Positions 56,318 to 64,000 of a DNA stretch of 64,000 nt are shown one piece after another. The notes beneath the pieces were generated by a model. It saw only the letters and a program-made list of their open reading frames with translations, had not been told where the DNA came from and made no database searches. Positions within the stretch are counted from its first letter, which is position 1. Each line of letters opens with the position of its first letter. Made by a program: the position numbers and the translations under genes. The stretch comes from an uncultured Leptolyngbyaceae cyanobacterium (GTDB lineage Bacteria > Cyanobacteriota > Cyanobacteriia > Leptolyngbyales > Leptolyngbyaceae). Where the stretch lies: contig CALIDI010000012.1 in NCBI GenBank assembly GCA_938023035.1, positions 1 through 64,000 of the forward strand. Direction: 5' to 3'.

Positions 56318-57145
56318 TTAAGACTCCACTCGGGCATAGAAGATACCTCGAATCTTAACGTCCAGAGGTTCCTTAGAACCCATATCGGTTTCAGAGGGTT
56401 GAATGCTCTCAAAATTGCCCCCAATTTCACCCGTTGTCGGGTCAATTTTGGTCACTTGTAAAGAGATTTTGCCCCGATCAATTTGAAACCGCTTGACATT
56501 CTCCTTTTTCAGCTCCTCGGAATCGGCAGAAGCTGGCAAAGCTACGGCATTGTCATAGCCAGCCGTCAAACCCCGACCCTTTGGATCTAGAAAGTTAGAG
56601 GTGCGATAGGAGGGTACCTTAAATTCCCCTTCAAAGTCTGTAGAGCTGTTAATCGCATTTAGCCCTGGCTGGGTAGTGGCCACCAGATCCTTAATGGTAA
56701 ACAGGAAAGGAACCCGCTCCCCCCCTGGCAGTTGAACCGTGATTGGCTGAAAGTCCATGCCATCTTCTTCGATAAAGGTCAAGCTGCCATCGCTGTTCAG
56801 ATTGAGCTTACCTTGCACAGCTTCAATCGAAGAGGTATAACGGGTCATCACCTTCGTGGGAAGAAACTCAGCCTTTGCCCGCTTGTTGGCCGATTCTTCC
56901 TTCACCAGAATCGTGATGGGCTGCAAGCACAAATCGACCAAGCTATAGGATTTGTCGGCATCTAGCTTAATGACGCCCCGGCTGGTTTCGTCTAGTTGAG
57001 GGCAACTATTGGCTAAACCAGTGCCTCTAATTTCTTCGTAGGTTAAATTCTCACGGGCACTAACACCCGCCAGGCTGGCTTTTGAAAACGCTAGAAAACT
57101 AACGCAAAAAGCAAGAAGTGCAACAACGAGAGCGCGGTATCTCAT
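56318..57145 (-). CDS. psbO: Photosystem II manganese-stabilising protein PsbO
   Basis: 275 residues. Lumenal extrinsic subunit that stabilises the Mn4CaO5 cluster. Signal peptide 1-26 (MRYRALVVALLAFCVSFLAF...), mature part with LTYEEIRGTGLANSCPQLDE. Cys48 and Cys73 form the conserved disulfide. GKLNLNSDGSLTFIEEDGMD and FLFTIKDLVATTQ are family stretches. The start at 57145 is chosen because it gives a normal signal peptide; the longer frame to 57190 does not. Own terminator and leader. Confidence 0.97.
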   Translation of the reverse strand: MRYRALVVALLAFCVSFLAFSKASLAGVSARENLTYEEIRGTGLANSCPQLDETSRGVIKLDADKSYSLVDLCLQPITILVKEESANKRAKAEFLPTKVMTRYTSSIEAVQGKLNLNSDGSLTFIEEDGMDFQPITVQLPGGERVPFLFTIKDLVATTQPGLNAINSSTDFEGEFKVPSYRTSNFLDPKGRGLTAGYDNAVALPASADSEELKKENVKRFQIDRGKISLQVTKIDPTTGEIGGNFESIQPSETDMGSKEPLDVKIRGIFYARVES

Positions 57146-57514
57146 GAATAACCTCAAACCTCTATTCGACAGGGGTATATGTATGACCAATCTGAATATT
57201 TAGATTGGCATTTTACTGAATGCGATCGCCAATCAAACTGAACAAAGGGTGAACCACTAGGTAGCTTGCCCATGGCCTGAAAAAGCCTAACAGTACCCCG
57301 TTTCAGTCATCGACACAAAATGCTAAGACTACATCCCAAAAGATGGCTCAGGGGAAGTAGAGGTATACAGTATTGATCTGCATTTTACACGGCAATGGAA
57401 CCCTTTATAGGCCGCCTGGCAAAAACCAGAGTTTTCGGCCAGTGGTGGTCGGAACTAGATCGCAACGGCTTCAACGGTTAGGGCAGTTTCCATCCACCCG
57501 TTTAGGCCTGATTA
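57146..57514. other. psbO leader and spacer
   Basis: About 370 bp between psbO and the caspase-like gene on the same strand. It contains the psbO promoter region; no clear -10/-35 pair, repeat or small gene was found. Confidence 0.5.
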
Positions 57515-59725
57515 CTACTCAACCACTGATGACTCAACCACTTCAAAGGTGAGGGCGAGAGCAGCCGTCTGCGTGGTGTCAACGAACCGCGTTGTTGTAA
57601 ATCCGCGCGCGCCATTCAGCGAGCGTGTCTGACTTAAGTCAGACAGTAAATCACCCACTACCTCAATCGGTTCGGCTAGCCCAACGGGCCCTCGCGTTTG
57701 CCCCCCTCGACTTGCGATCGCCTGAAGAGCCTTTAGCGACCGACCAAAGGGAATGCTACTGGCAATGATCAGAACTTCGGTTGGCCCAGTGGGCGGCTGC
57801 GTTACCAATTCAAAATTATCGGTGGCTGGGTTAGGAATGTGCAGGGTGCTGCCTGCCGCCACCCGCGTTGTTGCCGCATCGGCTGTCCACTGGTTGGGAA
57901 ATAGAATAGTCATTTCTCCCGTTGAGTTAATTACCAGCACGCTAAAGTACAGTTCCCGGCGCTCCTGATTGTGAATCTGGATTTGAACTGACTTGCCCAC
58001 CGGAATCTGGGTAATGGTAGCCACAGGGCGCGGCTGTTGGGTGCGGGGCGAGGGGCGACTACCACGCACGGTAAACTCCTGGGCGGTGATTTGCTGGCTC
58101 CCCCTCACCGTCATCGTCACACCAACCTGGAGCCGGGCTGTATTGGCATTGAGGGTAAGTTTTACCAGACGCGCTGCCAGTAGTGCCCGTAATTTGGGAC
58201 GGAGACGCTCGAGCGCGGGAGCGATCGCCTCATTCGCCAAACCAAAAGCGCCCGGAATCGGCTCAAACCCTGGGCTGAAGAGACCTAGGCTGCCCACCGG
58301 TGGCTGCGGAACAGAGTTTGACCTGGGCAACTGGGCCTGATACTGGGGCGTCAGACGGGCTAAAATGTAATGGACTTCCCCTTCGGTGAGCGATCGCGGC
58401 TCCACTCGCGGCATCTGGGTTAATAAGCGCTGGGCCTCCCCCAAATCTCGCCCCAAGGAAGCGTCTAACCCCACTAGCAGCGGCAAATTGCTAGGAATGC
58501 CCCGCATTTGTTCCTGCAACAACCCGCCAGGAGCAATGCCAGCTTGCACCAGTTTGCCTTGCCCCACTAGGCCCGTACGGGTTTGTAACACCACTTGTCC
58601 TAATTTGTTACCCGTTGCATCCACCGCCGCCAGAATCGCATTTTGCTCAAAGGCCACTAGATCCTGGGGTGCTAAACCGCCCAGCCAGACCTCTGCCATA
58701 CTCCCCGACACTTTTGTAATCACCGCCTCTGCGGGAATCGAGGTTTTCTCTGTAAAAAAGATTGGTTGTTGGGCGTGGGTACTTCCTGGCTTGACCTCAA
58801 ATACTGGCTCCTGATTACTGGAAGACGCCTTGGTAGTATTGCGCGCAATATTGGGAATGGTATTGGTTACAAGGGTCTGCCCTGTCTGCTGCCAGAGATA
58901 TTGGGTCATTAGATAGGTGAAGGCCCCCGCATAAAACTCACTAAAGGGCGCATCTGCTGCCAGTTGATCGCGTTTGGCTGAAGCAATCACCACTCCTTTT
59001 GCGACCCCGCGCCGCCGTTGCGTGCGGTAATCTGCCGCTGAGAGGTTGAGTCGAGATAGCCACTGCTGCTGGTAAGCAAACTCCTCCGGCGAGGCTGAGA
59101 TCCCGGCTCCGCCCGCCCGCGACCGCACCCGCAAGACCCCGCGAGTGCCCCCACCAGAGTGGCAACTATCCAGAACGACGGTGACATTTTCTGTGCGTAA
59201 AGCGGCCATCAGCAAAAACAGGGTATGGCCCATAATGTCTTTTACCGCACCGCCCTGGGCCGGATACTCTAGGGGCAGCACACTATCAACGGGCACAAAG
59301 GTACTGTTGAGGCCATCGGCAGCATCGCGATCTGGATCGAGCACCTGGGAGCCATGACCGGAAAAATGAAAAACTACGATATCCCCCGGTTTCGCCTGTT
59401 TAATTAAGTGCTCTTCAAATGCTGTCAGCATCCCCTGGCGGGTGGCCTGAGCATCCGTCAGGGTGAGAATATCCTGTCGCTTAAACCCAAACCGATGAAT
59501 GAGCAGTTGCCGCTGTAGCTCTACATCCGTCAGGCAGCCCTGTAATGGGGAGAGGTTGCTGCTTTCGGGGTAGGCATTAATTCCCACCAGCAGGGCCAAC
59601 TTGCGCGCAGTCGTTTGAGCAATTGCCCGGCCATAGCGATCGCCCCGCTGCTGAATATCGAAGTGGCTTAGGCCCAGGGCCGCCAGGGTCGCGGTAGTAG
59701 TTTGGAGGAAGTGACGACGTTGCAT
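57515..59725 (-). CDS. Tat-exported caspase-family protein (orthocaspase-like)
   Basis: 736 residues. The N-terminus MQRRHFLQTTTATLAALGLS has the Tat signature RRHFLQ. The p20 caspase domain (about 40-310) has the catalytic dyad His124 (FHFSGHGSQV) and Cys188 (VVLDSCHSGGGTRG); both are intact. The C-terminal third contains a DUF4384 domain (RRELYFSVLVINSTGEMTIL). Cyanobacterial orthocaspases cleave after Arg/Lys and are linked with stress. It starts 22 nt after the gyrA-type gene on the same strand, without a visible ribosome site. Confidence 0.92.
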   Translation of the reverse strand: MQRRHFLQTTTATLAALGLSHFDIQQRGDRYGRAIAQTTARKLALLVGINAYPESSNLSPLQGCLTDVELQRQLLIHRFGFKRQDILTLTDAQATRQGMLTAFEEHLIKQAKPGDIVVFHFSGHGSQVLDPDRDAADGLNSTFVPVDSVLPLEYPAQGGAVKDIMGHTLFLLMAALRTENVTVVLDSCHSGGGTRGVLRVRSRAGGAGISASPEEFAYQQQWLSRLNLSAADYRTQRRRGVAKGVVIASAKRDQLAADAPFSEFYAGAFTYLMTQYLWQQTGQTLVTNTIPNIARNTTKASSSNQEPVFEVKPGSTHAQQPIFFTEKTSIPAEAVITKVSGSMAEVWLGGLAPQDLVAFEQNAILAAVDATGNKLGQVVLQTRTGLVGQGKLVQAGIAPGGLLQEQMRGIPSNLPLLVGLDASLGRDLGEAQRLLTQMPRVEPRSLTEGEVHYILARLTPQYQAQLPRSNSVPQPPVGSLGLFSPGFEPIPGAFGLANEAIAPALERLRPKLRALLAARLVKLTLNANTARLQVGVTMTVRGSQQITAQEFTVRGSRPSPRTQQPRPVATITQIPVGKSVQIQIHNQERRELYFSVLVINSTGEMTILFPNQWTADAATTRVAAGSTLHIPNPATDNFELVTQPPTGPTEVLIIASSIPFGRSLKALQAIASRGGQTRGPVGLAEPIEVVGDLLSDLSQTRSLNGARGFTTTRFVDTTQTAALALTFEVVESSVVE

Positions 59726-59747
59726 AGGAGAAAATACAGCTTGCAGC

Positions 59748-62330
59748 TTAGAGAAAATCGATCACGGGGCTGGTCTCAATCACCGCAATAATGCGTTCGC
59801 TAGCATTGAGCTTTAGTCGGCGATCGCCCTTATCATCCCGGCCTTTGAGCGGTGGGGCATCAGAGTACAGCAGGGCCATGCGATTCGCATTTGTGACTAT
59901 CATCAATGGCTTCTGGGGAGTAGCGGCGACAACCCGAGCTAGGGTATCGCTGCGTTGGCTAAAGACAAATACCTGAATCCCCAATTCGCCAGCGTTGGCA
60001 GGGCGCAGTTGGTTCAGGGGCGATCGCTTAACGTATCCCTGCTCAGAAATCAGCAGAAAGCTACTCTCATGAACCTCAGGGGAGAGGACGGCACAACCCA
60101 CTAATCGTTCCTGTTTGCGCAGGCGCATCGCTAGGTTTCCCTGGGCGGTACGAGTCATCACTGGCAAGGACGTATCGTTTACTTCCAGACGCAAAGCACG
60201 CCCTCCGGAAGAGGCGAAGACTAATTGATCGCCCTCTGCCACCAGAGCGGCATCGGCTAATTCGTCCTCTTCTTTGAGTTTGAGCAGGGTCAACCCCCGG
60301 CTACTTAAGTCGGCAAACTCAGTTAGGGCTAACCGCTTGACCCGTCCCTGTTGAGTCACTAGCAACAGAAAGGCGGTAGTCAGATCTTCGGGCAAGAGAA
60401 AGCTGGCGGCAATCAGGTTCCGTTCCGCTTGAACAGAAGCGGGCAGCAGGGTAAACAGGGGAACGCCCTTAGCATTGCGTCCAGTTGCCGCAGGCACTTC
60501 CGCCAAGCTGATGGGATAGGCTTTGCCCGTGCGGGTCAAAACCACTAAGGTTTGGCTTGTGGTGGCCAGTTCGGTCTGGGTGACCACATCATCTTCTTCT
60601 AGCCAGGTATCTGTTGGCTTCTCGGCCAGGCGACTCTGACTCCGCTGATAGGTTTTGGGAGGGATGCAACGGATATAGCCGCGCTGGGTAATCTCCAAAA
60701 TCATTTCCTGCTCTGGCTCGGCCTCTGGCTCAGCCAAGAGCGCCTGAACCGTGGGACTTTCCAGATCAATGCCGCTGCCCAGGATCTGGCTTGGCAATAG
60801 GGTTTCTTGATTCTCCGCTGCCCCCGTTGCACGACCCAAGATTTTGGTACGGCGCTCATCCCCAAACTTTTTCTTGAGCGATCGCAAATCTTTTTTCAAC
60901 GCCTTCAACAATTCTCGGCGATCGCCCAGTAGCCGCTGCAATTCGGCCACGCGAGCCGTTTGTTCATCAAACTCCGTTTGCAAATTCTGCCGCTCCATTC
61001 CCGTCAACCGGCGCAGGGGCATCGCCAAAATGGCATCTGCTTGGCGATCGCTAAAGTGAAACTGAGCCTGCATCGTTGCCTTAGCTGTGCTGCCATCGGG
61101 GGCGGCCCGCAAGATCGCGATAATGGCATCCAAGTGTTCCAGAGCTTGTAACAGGGCCGTCAAAATATGCAGGCGGTTTTCTGCCTGGGTTAATTCATGC
61201 TGGTAGCGGCGGGTCAGGGTCTCTTCTCGAAACCGCAAAAAAGACTGCAATAAATCACGCAAACTCATCTGGCGGGGCTGCTTACCATCTAGGGCCAGCA
61301 AAATCGCCCCAAAGTTTGATTGCAGTGCTGTTTGTTTATAGAGAATCGCCAGAATCTTTTGCAGGTTTGACTCGCGCTTTAGCTCAATCACAACGCGAAT
61401 TCCTTCGCGATCGCTCTCATCCCGAATATCGGCGACCCCCTCCAAGCGGCCCTGATTGACCAAATCGGCAACCTTCTCAATCCAGGCAGCCTTATTCACC
61501 TGGTAGGGCAGTTCTGTCACCACAATTGCAGGCCGCCGATGGCGTCCCCGTCCAGGTTGCACCTCCTCAATCTGCACCACCCCCCGCACCGGAATGCTGC
61601 CCCGCCCCGTCAGATAGGCTTCACGAATGCCTTCCTGGCTAATAATTTCACCTCCCGTCGGAAAGTCTGGCCCAGGAATCAGCTGCAATAGCCTTTCATC
61701 GGAGAGATCGGGATGGTCAATCAGGGCAATAAGACCATCCACGACCTCATTCAAGTTATGGGGCGGAATATTCGTGGCCATGCCCACAGCAATGCCAGAG
61801 CTACCGTTTAACAGTAAGATCGGCAACTGCGCAGGCAAAACCGTCGGCTCTTGCTGGGAGTTATCAAAATTAGCGGTGAAATCAACCGTTTCATCCCCAA
61901 TCTCAGCCAACAGAGCTTCGTTGCCGACCGGTGCTAGCCGGGTTTCGGTATAACGCATGGCCGCTGGGGGGTCATCATCGACCGAGCCAAAGTTGCCATG
62001 GCCGGCCAGCAGGGGATAACGGCTCGAAAACTCTTGCACCATCCGCACGAGGGCATCGTAGACCGCCTGATCGCCGTGGGGATGGTATTTACCCAACACA
62101 TCCCCAACGACACGGGCACACTTACGATAAGGGCGATCCGGGGTCAGACCCAGTTCATGCATCGCGTAAAGAATCCGGCGATGCACCGGTTTTAAGCCAT
62201 CTCTCACATCTGGAAGGGCGCGCCCGACGATAACGCTCATGGCATATTCCAGGTAAGACTGCTGCATCTCGGTATGCAATGCTGTTGAAATCACCTGCCC
62301 GCCAGAGAGCATATTGAGTTGTTTAGCCAT
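59748..62330 (-). CDS. gyrA: DNA gyrase/topoisomerase IV subunit A
   Basis: 860 residues. Type IIA breakage-reunion subunit: [38 protein letters not shown], and the active Tyr in [12 protein letters not shown] (near 124). The C-terminal beta-pinwheel holds about five repeats. The GyrA-box QRRGGxG is not seen; the closest are [10 protein letters not shown] and [11 protein letters not shown]. Cyanobacteria often have a GyrA of this type. Without the canonical box, wrapping and so supercoiling may be altered, and a ParC role is possible. Confidence 0.9.
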   Translation of the reverse strand: MAKQLNMLSGGQVISTALHTEMQQSYLEYAMSVIVGRALPDVRDGLKPVHRRILYAMHELGLTPDRPYRKCARVVGDVLGKYHPHGDQAVYDALVRMVQEFSSRYPLLAGHGNFGSVDDDPPAAMRYTETRLAPVGNEALLAEIGDETVDFTANFDNSQQEPTVLPAQLPILLLNGSSGIAVGMATNIPPHNLNEVVDGLIALIDHPDLSDERLLQLIPGPDFPTGGEIISQEGIREAYLTGRGSIPVRGVVQIEEVQPGRGRHRRPAIVVTELPYQVNKAAWIEKVADLVNQGRLEGVADIRDESDREGIRVVIELKRESNLQKILAILYKQTALQSNFGAILLALDGKQPRQMSLRDLLQSFLRFREETLTRRYQHELTQAENRLHILTALLQALEHLDAIIAILRAAPDGSTAKATMQAQFHFSDRQADAILAMPLRRLTGMERQNLQTEFDEQTARVAELQRLLGDRRELLKALKKDLRSLKKKFGDERRTKILGRATGAAENQETLLPSQILGSGIDLESPTVQALLAEPEAEPEQEMILEITQRGYIRCIPPKTYQRSQSRLAEKPTDTWLEEDDVVTQTELATTSQTLVVLTRTGKAYPISLAEVPAATGRNAKGVPLFTLLPASVQAERNLIAASFLLPEDLTTAFLLLVTQQGRVKRLALTEFADLSSRGLTLLKLKEEDELADAALVAEGDQLVFASSGGRALRLEVNDTSLPVMTRTAQGNLAMRLRKQERLVGCAVLSPEVHESSFLLISEQGYVKRSPLNQLRPANAGELGIQVFVFSQRSDTLARVVAATPQKPLMIVTNANRMALLYSDAPPLKGRDDKGDRRLKLNASERIIAVIETSPVIDFL

Positions 62331-62534
62331 TTCCCTCGTCCCTTATTAATTTCACAAACCTGTGGCAAGAAGCTAAACCTGTCAAGTGACAATTTGAGCC
62401 AATTTATTGACAGAAATCATCGTTTCACTCTGTGGCAACTGCCGTATAGCATAGTGACTAGTAGTGTGGATCTATTCATTTCACCCTAGAACCTGTCTGA
62501 TTTTGCTGCAACTGCTGACACCTGCGAGGAATTT

Positions 62535-62933
62535 ATGAAAACGGTGTTGATTGTGGAAGATGACCCGATTAATGCGCGTGTCTTTTCGAAGATTTTGGTG
62601 AAGCGCGGTGGGCTAGCGGTGCGGCACACGGAAGATGTGGAAGAGGTGATGAAAATTGTCCAGGCAGGAGAAGCCGATATTATTTTGATGGATGTTTCGC
62701 TAGCAAATAGTGTCTATCAGGGCAAGTCGGTGGATGGAATTCAGATTACCCAGATGCTAAAGCAAAATCCCCAAACGGCAGACCTCCCAGTTATTTTGGT
62801 CACTGCCCATGCGATGCAGGGCGATCGCGAGAATTTTCTGAAGCAGAGTGGTGCCGATGACTATATCTCTAAGCCAGTGGTCGATCACGAGGCGTTTATT
62901 CGCCAAATCTTAGCGCTGTTACCCGCGGAGTAA
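62535..62933 (+). CDS. Single-domain response regulator (DivK/CheY-like)
   Basis: 132 residues. VLIVEDDPINARVF, phosphoacceptor Asp in IILMDVSLANS (near 52) and Lys in DDYISKPVVD. No output domain. GAGGA lies 4-5 nt before the ATG. Divergent from gyrA; no kinase adjacent. Confidence 0.9.
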   Translation: MKTVLIVEDDPINARVFSKILVKRGGLAVRHTEDVEEVMKIVQAGEADIILMDVSLANSVYQGKSVDGIQITQMLKQNPQTADLPVILVTAHAMQGDRENFLKQSGADDYISKPVVDHEAFIRQILALLPAE

Positions 62934-63037
62934 AAGCGGAAACCTGTCCTCCTAAACTCAAGCATAGAAAGAATTCTAGACCCAATCAGCGCATTTGTAC
63001 TAAATTGCATATTTAAAATTTCTCAATCCTTTATCCC

Positions 63038-63486
63038 ATGACTGGATCTCACCTCTCTGCAACGGTCGGCGATAGTAGGGCATCAGAGTCGCTCAGGCTG
63101 CTAGCGCTGCGGCTGCGGCCTGGGCAAGACTTGAGGCAATCCCTGCACGATTTTGCGGTGCAGCATCAGCTCAAAGCGGCTTTTATCTTGTCGGCGGTCG
63201 GTAGCCTCCGGCAAGCCGCCATTCGCTTTGCCGATCAGCCAGAGCATCGGCTCTATACCCAAAAGTTTGAGATTATATCCCTCCAGGGAATGCTTTCAAT
63301 CTACGGGATGCATCTCCACCTCAGTCTGGCGGATGCGGCGGGCAAAGTGAGGGGGGGCATCTCAGTCGGGGATGCTTGATCTATACCACGGCGGAAATGG
63401 TCATGGGGGAGATTCTAGGGTTGGAGTTTTTGCGATCGCCCGATTCACAAACGGGATTTCTAGAACTGGAGATTAAATCTCAATGA
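63038..63486 (+). pseudogene. PPC/DUF296 domain gene, frameshifted in a G-run
   Basis: The first frame (63038-63379) encodes SLRLLALRLRPGQDLRQSL, AAFILSAVGSLRQAAIRFAD and the start of strand GKVRGG. A run of seven G (63351-63357) follows; with eight G the frame would read HLSRGCLIYTTAEMVMGE and end LELEIKSQ at 63486, the normal PPC fold. PPC proteins bind DNA or form trimers in bacteria. It is a real inactivation, a phase-variable tract, or a sequencing error. Confidence 0.85.
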
Positions 63487-64000
63487 GTCCAGGCTGATGC
63501 AGCCACTCTGGAGTGATAGGGCGCAGCCTTCCCGTTTCAGTATTCTGCAACAACACGCTAAAAGCTCCGGCTCCTAGCCCCCCTTGGGGAAACATGCGGT
63601 AGCAGGGAAACATGGCTAAATGGGACTGAAATGCCTCTAGAAAAGGCACAGGAACGGGCTGAAACTGAGGAAACCGTTGCAACAGCCAACCAATCACCTG
63701 CTCGTTTTCTTCGGGGGAATACGTGCAGGTGGTGTAAATCAGGTGGCCTTGGGGGGCAATCATTTGGGCGGCATTTGCCAGGATACGCTTCTGCCGTTTG
63801 GCATTATGGCGGATCGTCAGGGGATGAAAACAGCCCTCGGCCTTGCTGCCCTTTGCCAGGAGCGATTGCCCGGAGCAGGGAGCATCCACTATCACCAGGG
63901 GCAGAGCTTGCGCCAGCTCCTCCGCAAGGATTTGAGTATCGAGCCGCAGGGCGATCGCCGGTTGAATCCGGCAACGTCTTAAGTTCCCTACAAGTTGCCC
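63473..64000 (-). CDS. RNA m5C methyltransferase, Sun/NSUN family (partial)
   Basis: The frame is open to the right edge, so the 5' part is missing. Reading in: QLVGNLRRCRIQPAIALRLD (near 63930-64000), then VIVDAPCSGQSLLAKG (motif IV with its cysteine), LIYTTCTYSPEENE (motif VI with the catalytic cysteine) and a C-terminus ending PGLIEI. It methylates rRNA or tRNA cytosines with SAM. The end overlaps the PPC gene by 14 nt, convergent. Whether it is RsmB or RsmF type cannot be told. Confidence 0.92.
   Translation of the reverse strand, partial: GQLVGNLRRCRIQPAIALRLDTQILAEELAQALPLVIVDAPCSGQSLLAKGSKAEGCFHPLTIRHNAKRQKRILANAAQMIAPQGHLIYTTCTYSPEENEQVIGWLLQRFPQFQPVPVPFLEAFQSHLAMFPCYRMFPQGGLGAGAFSVLLQNTETGRLRPITPEWLHQPGLIEI

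Overview
The window is chromosomal DNA of a cyanobacterium. The evidence is direct: psbA (D1) and psbO of photosystem II, a cyanobacterial truncated hemoglobin, an acyl-lipid desaturase DesA, and the very frequent octamer GCGATCGC (HIP1). No heterocyst, phycobilisome or ribosomal RNA genes are present. Paralogous two-component genes, TPR/CHAT and caspase-like proteins and a high load of dispersed repeats suggest a larger-genome filamentous or Leptolyngbya-like lineage, but genus cannot be fixed from this sequence.

Layout. 1-16 kb: psbA (cut by the left edge), a repeat-rich spacer, glbN, a small conserved protein, an LpxB-like glycosyltransferase, hsp20, a membrane GT39-type transferase, trxA, a LOG-family protein, an InrS-type metal sensor divergent from an HtrA protease, a DUF362 protein, an L,D-transpeptidase-like membrane protein and a fused arsenosugar-type glycosyltransferase. 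16-25 kb: a repeat-dense stretch with a zinc-ribbon membrane protein, a PilP-like lipoprotein, desA, and a two-ORF locus that looks like one split effector-type protein (TPR/SNAP helices, a His-rich FHHSSFLAGG domain, a disordered linker and a YopT/C58-like cysteine peptidase). 25-32 kb: a histidine kinase and OmpR-type regulator, egtD, and a GH63/MGH1-type glycosidase. 32-35 kb: a scar of rearrangements, with a 658-bp IS66 derivative with target duplication, a truncated GAF-PAS sensor fused tail-to-tail with a truncated nitroreductase, and a membrane-protein fragment.

35-48 kb: small conserved proteins, a thioredoxin-like ferredoxin, a DUF928 protein, a CHASE2 sensor kinase divergent from a TPR-CHAT protease, a kinase/response-regulator pair and an ABC exporter. 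48-57 kb: mnmE, a nickel/cobalt ECF importer operon (lipoprotein, CbiL-like, CbiM, CbiQ, CbiO), a cNMP-binding protein, a DUF2232 protein and psbO. 57-64 kb: a Tat-exported caspase-like protein directly downstream of a gyrA/parC homologue, a response regulator, a frameshifted PPC/DUF296 gene and a partial RNA m5C methyltransferase.

The strongest non-genic signals are (i) a 163-bp miniature inverted-repeat element in three full copies, each with 9-10 bp target duplications, one of them inside another repeat whose sister copy shows the empty site; (ii) a ~60-bp imperfectly palindromic repeat in five copies; (iii) a CACAGAG-type repeat family; and (iv) an unusual number of perfect short tandem duplications, some of which have shifted reading frames. 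The most interesting protein locus is the split effector-like pair at 21673-24251; the CHAT and caspase-like proteins may represent two further protease modules.
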